A stretch of DNA of 64,000 bases. Origin: Flagellimonas allohymeniacidonis. Lineage in GTDB: Bacteria > Bacteroidota > Bacteroidia > Flavobacteriales > Flavobacteriaceae. Made by a program: the position numbers and the translations under genes. Within the stretch, counting starts at the first letter, position 1, and every line of letters starts with the position of its first letter. Below are positions 19,501 to 27,882 of the stretch, one piece after another. The DNA lies in the NCBI RefSeq assembly GCF_004296335.1, contig NZ_SGIU01000002.1, forward strand, positions 633,882 through 697,881, given 5' to 3'. The notes below the pieces were generated by a model that worked only from the letters and a program-made list of their open reading frames with translations, did not search any database and was not told the DNA's origin.

Positions 19501-19927
19501 CAATATCACTGAACGCTTAAATCTGTACACACAACTCAATGAAGTCCGAGATGAGGAAGGGCTGCAAGAATATGAAACCAAACTGGTGGACCGTTTTGGT
19601 GAACTTCCTGAACAAGCTGTTGACCTGTTGAACTCTGTTCGCATTAAATGGATTGCCAATAGTATCGGATTGGAGCGTGTGATTCTTAAGAAAGGTAAGT
19701 TTTTGGGCTATTTTATTGCCGACCAACAATCTGATTTTTATCAGAGCCCTGCTTTTACCCAAGTGCTGCAATATGCTCAAAATAATCCAAGGGCCTGTCA
19801 ATTAAAAGAAAAACAGACGCGAAATGGCTTGCGGTTGTTGTTGGTTTTTGATGGGGTTGATTCCGTTGAGAAAGCACTAAAGGTATTGGAGCCTTTTCAC
19901 AAAGAACTTCAACCCATTTCTAATTAG
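16553..19927 (+). CDS. mfd: Transcription-repair coupling factor
   Basis: 1124 residues with the order of Mfd: UvrB-like N-terminal modules (RRPYQIEETDNANVLLRAEVLNR, FSVRGGIVDVFSF), the RNA-polymerase-interacting domain (EVGDYVTHIDHGIGKFGGL), a RecG-like translocase with Walker A GDVGFGKT and motif II DEEQ, TATPIPRTL, and the TRCF C-terminal domain. It displaces stalled polymerase and recruits UvrA. The start appears to be TTG at 16553, since no in-frame ATG or GTG is found near the family's usual N-terminus. It lies 54 bases after the ligase operon on the same strand, which may link the two repair systems transcriptionally. Confidence 0.92.
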   Translation: MTPSSISQSFEQSPELRKLGEAIAQSENISLKGLTGSALSFALASTFKSAELPFLFLLNDKEEAAYYLNDLEQLIGEYDVLFYPGSYRRPYQIEETDNANVLLRAEVLNRINSRKKPAVIVTYPDALFEKVVTRKELDKNTLKIKLEDTLSLDFLNEVLFEYQFKRVDFVTEPGEFSVRGGIVDVFSFSHDEPYRIEFFGDEVDSIRTFDVETQLSTDKVKRITIIPNVENKFLQESRESFLKYISPKTVIYSKNLDLVYDRIDSFFSKAEESFAKLEGELKHAQPEELFVTSALLKTQLNDFTLAELNGVSRESSAGIQSTEIAFQTKPQPSFNKKFDLLIENLNDNHEAGYANYIFCSTEQQAKRFHDIFEEMEEKVHYKTLVFPLYKGFIAENLKLACYTDHQIFERYHKFNLKNGYAKKQAITLKELTKLEVGDYVTHIDHGIGKFGGLQKIDVEGKQQEAIKLFYGDRDILYVSIHSLHKISKYNGKDGMVPKIYKLGSAAWKKLKQKTKSRVKQIAFDLIKVYAKRRTEKGFQYAPDSYLQHELEASFLYEDTPDQGKATQDVKKDMESERPMDRLICGDVGFGKTEVAIRAAFKAVDNGKQVAILVPTTILAFQHNKTFKKRLGELPVTVDYLNRFRTAKEKRDILEGLANGKIDIIIGTHQLVNKNVQFKDLGLLIVDEEQKFGVAVKDKLKSIKENVDVLTLTATPIPRTLQFSLMAARDLSIINTPPPNRYPIESRVIRLNEEMIRDAISYEIQRGGQVFFIHNRIENIKEVAGMLQRLVPDAKIGIGHGQMEGKKLEKLMLAFMNGEFDVLVSTTIVESGLDVTNANTIFIHNANNFGLSDLHQMRGRVGRSNKKAFCFFITPPYEAMTTEARKRIEALEQFTELGSGFHIAMKDLEIRGAGDLLGGEQSGFINEIGFETYQKILSEAIDELKENEFKELYDEVEGDREKVYVKDTQIDTDFELLFPDDYINNITERLNLYTQLNEVRDEEGLQEYETKLVDRFGELPEQAVDLLNSVRIKWIANSIGLERVILKKGKFLGYFIADQQSDFYQSPAFTQVLQYAQNNPRACQLKEKQTRNGLRLLLVFDGVDSVEKALKVLEPFHKELQPISN

Positions 19928-19953
19928 GAATAAAGAGTTCTTTTTTTGAAACA

Positions 19954-21117
19954 TTATTGGTCAAGAGCGTCATAAACTTGCCGAACAAACTCCCCAATCT
20001 GTTTGGGTTCTAACCAACGAGTAACAATCACCAATCCAGCTTTTTGGTCTACCACAATAAAATTACCTCCAAATCCAGCGGCATAAAAAACGTGTTCAGG
20101 AACTCCCTCCCAATGCCGGTTGCCTTTTTGATTCAACCACCACATATAGCCGCAGTTTACGTTGGGTTTTGATGGGGTGGTAGCCTTGCTGATCCATTCC
20201 TCGCTCAATAGAGTTTTGTCTTTCCATTGGCCGTTATTGAGAAAAAGTAATCCGAAACGGGCCATGTCTTCTGCGCTAATAAAAATTCCTGCTCCTGAGT
20301 GTCCGCCTCCTGTAACCGATTTCATCTTAAGGCCATCAATGGTGGTCCAAGCATGGTCATAGCCATACCAACGCCAAGTGGTTGAGGCCCCAATGGGATC
20401 CATGATTTTTTCTTTGAGCACTTTGGGCATGGGGGTTCGCCATAAATGGGTAAGGGAATACGCCAACACATTTACGCGAACATCGTTGTACTCCATGACA
20501 GTTCCCGGTTCACGAAGTTCCCGAAACTTCCAATCGTCAAGGCCACCCTCTCTTGGGGGTCGGTCGGCCCAATCTTTCAATCCCCAGAGCTCCCCTGACC
20601 AATCCGAGTTTTGTTGCAACAAGTGCTCCCAGGTAATCTTTGAGTTGTGGGCACCATCAAAAGTGCCATCCCAAATGTATTGTCCCACCTTGTCATCCGT
20701 GCTAGAAATCAACGCTTTGTCAAACGCCAATCCTGCCATGGTAGACAAGAAACTTTTGGTAACACTAAAGGTCATATCCACCCGTTTGATGTCGCCCCAA
20801 GACGTTACCAAATATCCATTTTTTAAAATCATCCCGGCAGGCCCACCCCGTTTCTTGGTCGGGCCTAAGATTTCATGGAAGGGTTCTCTTTGAAATCCCT
20901 TTAAGATCGCTTGTCGCAAATCTCGTGACCCTGAATATTCATTTTCCCTGGCAAAGTCAACAGCCAAATTCAGTTTTTCTGTGTCAAAGGTGGATTGCAT
21001 CTCCCCAGAGGTTTCCCAAGTCGCATTTCGCTCGGGAAAGTAAAACTGTTGCCCCATCAAAATGGATGAGCTTAATACAAACAAAACAGAGAATACAAAG
21101 GGTAAAATGGATTTCAT
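19954..21117 (-). CDS. Exported serine hydrolase (beta-lactamase/DD-peptidase fold)
   Basis: 387 residues from the ATG at 21117, which opens a clear signal peptide (MKSILPFVFSVLFVLSSS) ending before GQQF. The nucleophile motif is SVTK in MTFSVTKSFLSTMAG, followed by EYNDVRVN and a late HSGAG. It belongs to the class C beta-lactamase-like hydrolases that include 6-aminohexanoate-dimer hydrolases and esterases. It acts in the periplasm or outside. The substrate is unknown; resistance to beta-lactams should not be assumed. Confidence 0.82.
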   Translation of the reverse strand: MKSILPFVFSVLFVLSSSILMGQQFYFPERNATWETSGEMQSTFDTEKLNLAVDFARENEYSGSRDLRQAILKGFQREPFHEILGPTKKRGGPAGMILKNGYLVTSWGDIKRVDMTFSVTKSFLSTMAGLAFDKALISSTDDKVGQYIWDGTFDGAHNSKITWEHLLQQNSDWSGELWGLKDWADRPPREGGLDDWKFRELREPGTVMEYNDVRVNVLAYSLTHLWRTPMPKVLKEKIMDPIGASTTWRWYGYDHAWTTIDGLKMKSVTGGGHSGAGIFISAEDMARFGLLFLNNGQWKDKTLLSEEWISKATTPSKPNVNCGYMWWLNQKGNRHWEGVPEHVFYAAGFGGNFIVVDQKAGLVIVTRWLEPKQIGEFVRQVYDALDQ

Positions 21118-21208
21118 GTCAGCAAATTTAGAACTGCATGAAGGTAACAAATGTTCGTGGATTGACTTACACTACTGTTCTAAGGATAATTGGGGATGGA
21201 CAACGAGT

Positions 21209-23191
21209 TTAAAATCGCTTCTTCAGCAACAATTTACCCTCCTCATCAAAATAACGCCAGGTGCCTACCTGTTCATCATTGCGAAAACGCCCCGTCATTT
21301 TTTCGGTGCCATCCTGATAATATTCAGTATAGCTGCCATGTTTGAGGCCATCCTTCAGCTCAACCTCATACCGTTTTGCCCCATTGATGAAATTTTTGAT
21401 GAATTTTTTGGCCGTAAGGTCCGTCGGATAAATAGGTCTTAGCCTGAAAATAGCTTCGGTAAGTTCTTGCTTTTTGGAAATTTGATTGTTGGCCGTGCTT
21501 GTCCATGGATTTTCTTGAAACTGTAAACTCTTTTTTACCTCTTCAACATTTTTATAGTTTGCAACCAAGCGGCTTTCAAAAAGATTATCTTCCGGGGTAA
21601 GCTGAAGCCCAATTTGGGGAAAGCAAATGATAAAATCCTTGTTTTTTCGCAATTGCATCCGAGTCTGGCCATCGGCCAAGGCATACATATTATTATATAA
21701 GACGGGAATATTACTGTAAACGAACAAGCTGGATTTTCTTTCAAAGCGTTTGTTGAAGGTTTCAAAATCTTCAGAGGTGGAAAGGGTCTCCTTATCTTCA
21801 ACCCCATTGATCATACTTTTTAGCGTATTGGGGTTGTTGCTAAAAACAACGAAGTCATCAATAGTTGTGAAATAGGGTTTATCCAACTCATTGAAACGGT
21901 TGCCCAACAAAATTTTGAAAAATCCTTTGATGGACAGAAAATTGATTTCATATCCTCTATAGGATACGGCCTTAAACTTAACAGGGGTCTTTTTCTTGAT
22001 TTGACCTAAGATGAAATCCAAATTGGTTTTGGCATCTTCCCTATTGTTTGTCTTTAACACAAGGGCAAGATCGTTTTTCCCTTTGGTTATTTTTGATTGT
22101 ATCTGAAGCAGGGCAATTTCATCATCAATCCAGCTTACAAAATTCTCTTTAACATTGATTTTTAGAAACTTTTCGAGTTTCTGAATGCCCTCTTGATATG
22201 CTTTAAACTGTTCCGGATTGTCTTTCTGGATTGTTTCAAAGTTTTGGTAGAATTCTGAAAAGCTATCAAAACCATAGCTTATATACAGTGCAGTCCGCTT
22301 AGGAGCAATCTGCGGAATGGTCCTTGCAGCCGTCCCAGACTTTTGTAGGGCTTCTAAATAGTTTTCATTTTCGAAACTGATGTTCGTAAAGCCGTTGGCC
22401 GTAATTGTACCGTTCCGGTCGAGGTCGAAATGGAATCCTGAGAAAAGAAAGTTTTCGCTCAGGCGCTGTACCCATGGTCCGGGTTGATCCGAAAATCTTC
22501 GAAAATAATCATCAAAGTACTCGTATTGCAGATATAGACGGAACAAATCTTCATACCCAATGCGTTGGTTGACCTCCACAAAATTTAAGTCCCGTCCCAA
22601 TATGGGTTCTTCATATTGATCTATGGAGGCTTCCACCAGTGAATGGGTATATGAGGCCACAAGTTGATTTTTGATAAACGAGAGGAACATGGTTTTTTTG
22701 TTCTTCTTATCGTACACTTCCAAAATTTCATGATTGTGATAGTCCCGTCTGCTCAGTGTATAGTTTTCGTTCAGTAGGGTATTGAGGTAGGTTTTCAGAA
22801 GCTTTAACTTGGCAATTCGTTTCAGGTCGAGCACATAAAAAAGACCGTAATCTTTTGGGGAAATCATATGAACCGAGATGAACAAGGAACGGCCATCAAG
22901 AAACTCAAAAAGCCTGCGTTGATCATTAAAAACGGTATCTACTTTTTGAATACTGCTGGTCAATTCTGAAAAATAGTCATTCTTCAGAAGATGTCCCCAG
23001 GCTTCGCTCTCGCTAACTTTCTTCCAACTTTCAACCGGTTGTTCCGACTCAATCACGAAGACCGCATCCTTCGGAATCAAATAAATGGACTGAAGATTGG
23101 TTTTGGGAGATAAAACAAGAAGGTAAACCAAATAGCCAATGTATACCAGCATCACTGCCAATACACCGAAAAGTATTCTTTTTTTGGTCAT
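21209..23191 (-). CDS. Large membrane-anchored protein with C-terminal MORN-like repeats
   Basis: 660 residues from the ATG at 23191; the frame extends to an unlikely TTG. One membrane anchor (KKRILFGVLAVMLVYIGYLV, residues 3-22) precedes a long soluble region that should lie in the periplasm. The last 50 residues carry two MORN/YwqK-like units, GSYTEYYQDGTEKMTG and GTWRYFDEEGK. The body loosely resembles DUF3352-type proteins (opening IPKDAVFVIESEQPVESWKKV). No catalytic motif is seen and the function is unknown. Confidence 0.65.
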   Translation of the reverse strand: MTKKRILFGVLAVMLVYIGYLVYLLVLSPKTNLQSIYLIPKDAVFVIESEQPVESWKKVSESEAWGHLLKNDYFSELTSSIQKVDTVFNDQRRLFEFLDGRSLFISVHMISPKDYGLFYVLDLKRIAKLKLLKTYLNTLLNENYTLSRRDYHNHEILEVYDKKNKKTMFLSFIKNQLVASYTHSLVEASIDQYEEPILGRDLNFVEVNQRIGYEDLFRLYLQYEYFDDYFRRFSDQPGPWVQRLSENFLFSGFHFDLDRNGTITANGFTNISFENENYLEALQKSGTAARTIPQIAPKRTALYISYGFDSFSEFYQNFETIQKDNPEQFKAYQEGIQKLEKFLKINVKENFVSWIDDEIALLQIQSKITKGKNDLALVLKTNNREDAKTNLDFILGQIKKKTPVKFKAVSYRGYEINFLSIKGFFKILLGNRFNELDKPYFTTIDDFVVFSNNPNTLKSMINGVEDKETLSTSEDFETFNKRFERKSSLFVYSNIPVLYNNMYALADGQTRMQLRKNKDFIICFPQIGLQLTPEDNLFESRLVANYKNVEEVKKSLQFQENPWTSTANNQISKKQELTEAIFRLRPIYPTDLTAKKFIKNFINGAKRYEVELKDGLKHGSYTEYYQDGTEKMTGRFRNDEQVGTWRYFDEEGKLLLKKRF

Positions 23192-23250
23192 CGTTGAGTA
23201 GGTCTTCAACAACAACGAAAATGAAACTTGTTTAGTTTACATTCCTATAA

Positions 23251-23910
23251 TTAAAGTGACTTTAAGTCCTTTATGGTCTTGAAAGCGACATCCACTTGTT
23301 CTTCGTTAACCAAAATGGTAAACTCGTTCGTGGTGGAAATCACTTCATATAGAACAATGCCCTCCCAAGCCAAGCGTTGAAAAATGAAGTAATAGATTCC
23401 CGGGACCGAGACGTTCTCAGAAGGAAGTTTGACCGTGATGGATGATAGGTTTTCGGCTTTTTGGGTGCAACGCTCATGGGCAAAATACTTTTCCACAACC
23501 GAATCCATCGTATTGCTTATCACAATATTGATTTCATTTACTCCACGAGAGGAGGTATAAAACACATCTTGATTGGTATTGACCTCCTCCAGAAGTTTCG
23601 CTTGCTGCTGTAATATGGTGTCGGAAGCCAAAAAAGTGTAATCGGTCAAACTCGACCGTACCGTAATCTCGCCAATGTTTTTAAGTACCTTAACAATGCG
23701 GTGTGTGGCACGAAATTCCAAATCGTCCGACAACCGTTTTAAGGCCATGACAACTGCACCATCCTTTACATCTTTGCCCAGGGCTTCGGAAATCTCCGGT
23801 TTTATCTGACGGGATAGGGAGGTTAAATTGATGATACCTTGCGCCAAGGCACTTTGTAAAAAAGGCTTCTTTTTAATATAATGCTCAACTACTGCCGAAA
23901 TGGTTTTCAT
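23251..23910 (-). CDS. ACT-like domain protein with HTH-like N-terminus (flavobacterial 'aspartate kinase' relative)
   Basis: 219 residues without the kinase domain. The N-terminal 80 residues (VEHYIKKKPFLQSALAQGIINLTSLSRQI) look like a helix-turn-helix. The remainder resembles two ACT-like modules (VNEINIVISNTM and PGIYYFIFQRLAWEGIVLYEV), as in the regulatory part of aspartokinases. It therefore probably senses a small molecule, maybe an amino acid, and may bind DNA. It lies between the membrane-anchored gene and yraN on the same strand. I judge the ACT assignment likely and the role unknown. Confidence 0.6.
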   Translation of the reverse strand: MKTISAVVEHYIKKKPFLQSALAQGIINLTSLSRQIKPEISEALGKDVKDGAVVMALKRLSDDLEFRATHRIVKVLKNIGEITVRSSLTDYTFLASDTILQQQAKLLEEVNTNQDVFYTSSRGVNEINIVISNTMDSVVEKYFAHERCTQKAENLSSITVKLPSENVSVPGIYYFIFQRLAWEGIVLYEVISTTNEFTILVNEEQVDVAFKTIKDLKSL

Positions 23911-23961
23911 CAGGTTTGGTTTTGAGCAAAAATAACAGTTTGTTATAAATAAAACAAATGG

Positions 23962-24321
23962 TTAAAAGTGATGGAACGCATCTTCCAAATGTTCTACTTT
24001 AAATCCTGATTTCGTTTTGATGACAGTGATTACATCGAATCTGACCTCAACATCGAGGTTATTTTCCTGCACATAGTGATCGGCAGCTTTCACTAACAAT
24101 TTTATTTTCTTGGGATTAATGAGGTTATTTAAATCCTTTACAAAGCCTTGGGACCTCGATTTTACTTCAACTATGGCCAAAATATCTCCTTTTTGAGCTA
24201 CAATATCAACCTCAGCTTTTGCGTAGTAATAGTTTTTTTGGAGGATTTTATAGCCTTTTTGGATCAAAAAATTTTCAGCGACTTCCTCTCCAAGCCGCCC
24301 AAATTCGTTGTGATTGCCCAT
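23962..24321 (-). CDS. YraN family (UPF0102) endonuclease-like protein
   Basis: 119 residues from the ATG at 24321 (MGNHNEFGRLGEEVAENFL), which is the family N-terminus; the longer frame adds 37 residues with no family match. The Holliday-junction-resolvase-like core is present: AEVDIVAQKGDILAIVEVKSRS, with the Asp-Glu-x-Lys nuclease residues. The role is unproven but it has the PD-(D/E)XK fold. It is divergent from the DUF1800 gene. Confidence 0.85.
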   Translation of the reverse strand: MGNHNEFGRLGEEVAENFLIQKGYKILQKNYYYAKAEVDIVAQKGDILAIVEVKSRSQGFVKDLNNLINPKKIKLLVKAADHYVQENNLDVEVRFDVITVIKTKSGFKVEHLEDAFHHF

Positions 24322-24492
24322 ATATTTTGAAAAATAGGGAAAAAAGTGTGCATTTCGTCGAAAAATTTGGTGGTTCACCCCTTTCAATACGTTTACATTG
24401 TAATTTGTGGGCTCTTTTCGGAACCACACCAACGTTTACCTAGACATATAGTTGCCCCAAAACTATGGACCTAATTAACGCCAAACATTGCT

Positions 24493-26001
24493 ATGGAGTA
24501 CTTTATCAATTGTAACACTTCAACTTTGGCGCCGTATACAACTCCATTGGACGAGTTACGTGCTGCCCATTTGTATCGAAGGCTAGGTTTCAGCGCTTCG
24601 GTGCAGACCATCAACGCCGCTGTGGGACAATCAGCGGATGCCCTAGTGGATTCTTTGGTAGATCAGGCCTTGGCCTTACCTCCCATTCCTGCCCCGGCAT
24701 GGGCCGATTGGACCAATGCCAACTATCCTGCCGATGACGACTTGGCCCGACAGCTGAGGCGCGCACAGCAGGAAGAATTTACCATTGCCTACGGAAATGC
24801 ATTACTGGATAACAACTTAAGGGACAGATTGAGCTTCTTTTGGCACAATCACTTCGTAACTGAGTTGGATGTTTATCGTTGTAATTCATTCCTTTATTAT
24901 TACATCAATTGTTTACAAAGGAATGCTATAGGTAATTTTAGAACCTTTGTTAGTGAAATCGGTTTAACCAGTGCCATGCTCTATTATTTGGATGGTGCCA
25001 GAAACCGAGGAAACAATCCTAACGAGAACTATGCCCGTGAGCTTTACGAGTTGTTTACGTTGGGTGAGGGCAACGGTTATACGGAAGAAGATATCATTGA
25101 AACCGCCAAGTCGCTCTCTGGTTATACCAACCGAGGTGAGGAAGGTTGTACACAGGTAACCTTTGACCCTACCGATTTTAATACAGACAACAAGACCATT
25201 CTGGGTCAGACCGGAAATTGGGGGTATGATGATACCATTGATATTTTGTTCAACCAACGACCCAACGAAATTGCTGGATTCATTTGCCAAAAATTATATG
25301 AATATTTTGTGCACCCTGATTCTGATGACGATGACGGAAATGCGCAAACCATCATTGCTGGAATGGCCAGTACTTTTGTCTCCAATAATTTTGAATTAGC
25401 ACCGGTATTACGCCAGCTGTTCAAAAGCCAGCACTTTTTTGATGAGGACGCCATCGGTGTGATCATCAAAAGTCCATTCGACCTTTATATGGGCATCATC
25501 AAGGAAACCAATTTCGCCTATGACGATGCAACCGTGATCAATGTTGTGGACGCGTCACGATTGATCGGACAAGAAATGTTTGATCCTTTTGATGTCGCAG
25601 GTTGGCAAAGAGACCGCGAATGGATCAATACAAATTTCATCATTGGTAGATGGTTGACCTCCGAAGTGTTTTTGGAACGCTTTTTTCAAGCAAATCCAGA
25701 ACAGTTCAGAACATTGGCCATGGATGCTGTGGGCGCCGCCGACAGCAACACCAGTAACCCTGAAATTGTAGTAAGAGCCTTGGTGAACAAGTTTACACCA
25801 AAGGGTTTATTGACGGATCAAGATTTTGAAAACGCCATGGATGCTTTCAAAATTGACGATGTACCTGAAATCTATTACTCTCCTGACTATATTCCTGGTG
25901 GACAGAGTTTATGGATGCTTGCAGTAAGTATGGAAGTACCTACACAGGTCTACGTGTTATTGCGTCACTTATCAAGAGAACCCGAATTTCAACTTAAATA
26001 A
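24493..26001 (+). CDS. DUF1800 domain protein
   Basis: 502 residues, DUF1800 family: HLYRRLGFSASVQTIN near the start, then RDRLSFFWHNHFVTE, NENYARELYELFTLGEGNGYTEEDI and a C-terminal WLTSEVFLERFF. The family is nearly always encoded directly ahead of a DUF1501 protein, as here (12-base gap), so the two proteins are thought to work together. No signal peptide is evident at the chosen start. The biochemical role is unknown. Confidence 0.85.
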   Translation: MEYFINCNTSTLAPYTTPLDELRAAHLYRRLGFSASVQTINAAVGQSADALVDSLVDQALALPPIPAPAWADWTNANYPADDDLARQLRRAQQEEFTIAYGNALLDNNLRDRLSFFWHNHFVTELDVYRCNSFLYYYINCLQRNAIGNFRTFVSEIGLTSAMLYYLDGARNRGNNPNENYARELYELFTLGEGNGYTEEDIIETAKSLSGYTNRGEEGCTQVTFDPTDFNTDNKTILGQTGNWGYDDTIDILFNQRPNEIAGFICQKLYEYFVHPDSDDDDGNAQTIIAGMASTFVSNNFELAPVLRQLFKSQHFFDEDAIGVIIKSPFDLYMGIIKETNFAYDDATVINVVDASRLIGQEMFDPFDVAGWQRDREWINTNFIIGRWLTSEVFLERFFQANPEQFRTLAMDAVGAADSNTSNPEIVVRALVNKFTPKGLLTDQDFENAMDAFKIDDVPEIYYSPDYIPGGQSLWMLAVSMEVPTQVYVLLRHLSREPEFQLK

Positions 26002-26012
26002 CCCTTACTACT

Positions 26013-27728
26013 ATGTGCGATACTCATAACAACCACGATACTACTCCATACAAAGGCATCGAACACGAAGGTCATGATTTGGAGCACAAAAATTGGAGCA
26101 GAAGGTCTTTTTTACAGGCCTTGGGAATTGCAGGTTCCGGTTCCATGTTTTTGGGAAGTAATTTATTGACAGCATCGGCCCCGTCGGCTTTAACGTCGGC
26201 CATCGCAGATGCAGAAACCGATAACATTCTCATATTGATTCGACTCTCGGGAGGTAACGATGGTCTAAGTACTGTTATCCCGATTCAACAATATGACACT
26301 TATGCCAATGCCCGTCCCAACATCTACATCCCTGAAAGTAAGATTTTAAAGCTTACGGATGACTTTGGTGTACCCACCTACATGAATGCCCTCGAACCTC
26401 TTTGGGGAGATGGTCAGTTTAAAGCTGTACATGGTGTGGGGTATCAAAATCAAAGTCTCTCCCACTTTACGGGATCTGATATTTATGCCAACACGGATTT
26501 GACCACCACAGGTTTTGATGGGTTGAACACCGGTTGGATGGGAAGACATTTCGAGCAATGTTATCCCGATTATTTGATAAATCCACCTGAAGCCCCAGCG
26601 GCCATCCAAATTGGAAACATCGCCAATCTGGTATTCCAAGGTGAGGAGACGAATTATGCATTCGTTACCAACAACATTGATCAATTGGAGGAGATTGCCC
26701 AAACTGGGTTCTTCTACGACATTGAAAATGCTCCTTTTGACAATTGTATGTATGGTGACCAGTTACGTTTCTTAAGAGGTGTGGCCAACACTACTTACGA
26801 ATATGCTGGAAAAATCCACGAAGCCTATGAAAGAGGTCAAAACCAAGTGGAATACCAAGACAACGGTTTTGCACGACAGTTGGCGCTATTGGCTCGTTTG
26901 ATCAAAGGTAACCTGGGAACAAAGGTTTATATGATCTCCATGGGAGGTTTTGACACCCACGGTAACCAGCCTTTGGCCCACGAAAGATTGATGTCGAATT
27001 TATCCATCGCTGTGAACAACTTCTACGAGGATTTGTCCTTCACAGAACAAGACGAGCAGGTTTTGAGTATGACTTTCTCAGAATTTGGACGAAGAATTTT
27101 TGAAAATGGTTCTTTGGGAACCGACCACGGTAAGGCAGCTCCAACCCTATTCTTTGGATCTGGGTTGAACGGTAGTGCTTTCATTGGCGATCATCCATCT
27201 TTGGAGGCTCCCAACGGTCGAGGTAACCTTGAGTATACCATGGACTTTAGAGATTTGTATGCCACAGTATTGGCAGAATGGCTCTGCGTGCCCATTCCAT
27301 TGGTTGAGCAACATTTGCTAGATCACCCATACAATCCTGTTAACCTAGGATTCAATTGTAGTGGCGTTGATTTCCCAGATATTGCCATGGATAATGATCC
27401 TCCAACTTTACCCGATACTCCTCCGAGTGATCCTGATGGTATGGACCCAAATCCAGAGTTGGAAAGTGCAATTGTCCACAGACCTTATTATCCAACAGAT
27501 CGAACTCCGCATATTTATTTGGAAATGCCTTTTGCAGCCCATGTTGATATTGAATTGTTCAATATTTTGGGTCAGAAAGTAGGTACAGTTTTTAACGAAA
27601 TGATGTTGGAAGGTTCAGCAGAAATAAATATTCGTGAGAGAATGCGAGATAGTCTGTCCACAGGTAAGTATATCTATCGTATACAGGCCGCCGGTCAGAA
27701 AATGAGTAAGTCTGTCATGATTATGTAA
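26013..27728 (+). CDS. DUF1501 protein with Tat-type signal and T9SS sorting domain
   Basis: 571 residues. A twin-arginine-like signal (WSRRSFLQALGIAGSGSMFLG, starting near residue 28) is followed by the DUF1501/sulfatase-like core (LILIRLSGGNDGLSTVIPI, GGFDTHGNQ, FSEFGRR, TDHGKAAP). The last 80 residues match a type A T9SS sorting domain: VDIELFNILGQKVG, then STGKYIYRIQ and a lysine/valine-rich end. It should be exported and processed at the outer membrane. It is paired with the upstream DUF1800 gene. A strong terminator follows. Confidence 0.85.
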   Translation: MCDTHNNHDTTPYKGIEHEGHDLEHKNWSRRSFLQALGIAGSGSMFLGSNLLTASAPSALTSAIADAETDNILILIRLSGGNDGLSTVIPIQQYDTYANARPNIYIPESKILKLTDDFGVPTYMNALEPLWGDGQFKAVHGVGYQNQSLSHFTGSDIYANTDLTTTGFDGLNTGWMGRHFEQCYPDYLINPPEAPAAIQIGNIANLVFQGEETNYAFVTNNIDQLEEIAQTGFFYDIENAPFDNCMYGDQLRFLRGVANTTYEYAGKIHEAYERGQNQVEYQDNGFARQLALLARLIKGNLGTKVYMISMGGFDTHGNQPLAHERLMSNLSIAVNNFYEDLSFTEQDEQVLSMTFSEFGRRIFENGSLGTDHGKAAPTLFFGSGLNGSAFIGDHPSLEAPNGRGNLEYTMDFRDLYATVLAEWLCVPIPLVEQHLLDHPYNPVNLGFNCSGVDFPDIAMDNDPPTLPDTPPSDPDGMDPNPELESAIVHRPYYPTDRTPHIYLEMPFAAHVDIELFNILGQKVGTVFNEMMLEGSAEINIRERMRDSLSTGKYIYRIQAAGQKMSKSVMIM

Positions 27729-27757
27729 GAAACTCCAATTAGCAAACATTCCAGAAT

Positions 27758-27819
27758 CCTCCGGTTGTGCGATACCCCACCCCAATTTAGGTAAGCACAA
27801 TTCGGAGGTTTCCTTTTTT
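27758..27819 (+). terminator. Strong hairpin terminator after the DUF1800-DUF1501 pair
   Basis: CCTCCG plus TTGTGC pairs with GCACAA plus CGGAGG, leaving small bulges, around a 24-base loop. The pyrimidine-rich TTTCCTTTTTT run follows immediately. It separates the DUF1501 gene from metG. Confidence 0.75.
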
Positions 27820-27854
27820 GGGTACATAAGGTCATGGGCTTCTTTCAAAATCTG

Positions 27855-27862
27855 TATTTTTG
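27855..27862 (+). promoter_or_regulatory. Candidate -7 element for metG
   Basis: TATTTTTG is an exact match to TAnnTTTG, 20 bases before the metG start and downstream of the terminator. No clear -33 partner is seen, so this is tentative. Confidence 0.4.
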
Positions 27863-27882
27863 GGGCTTAATTTAGCTAATCC

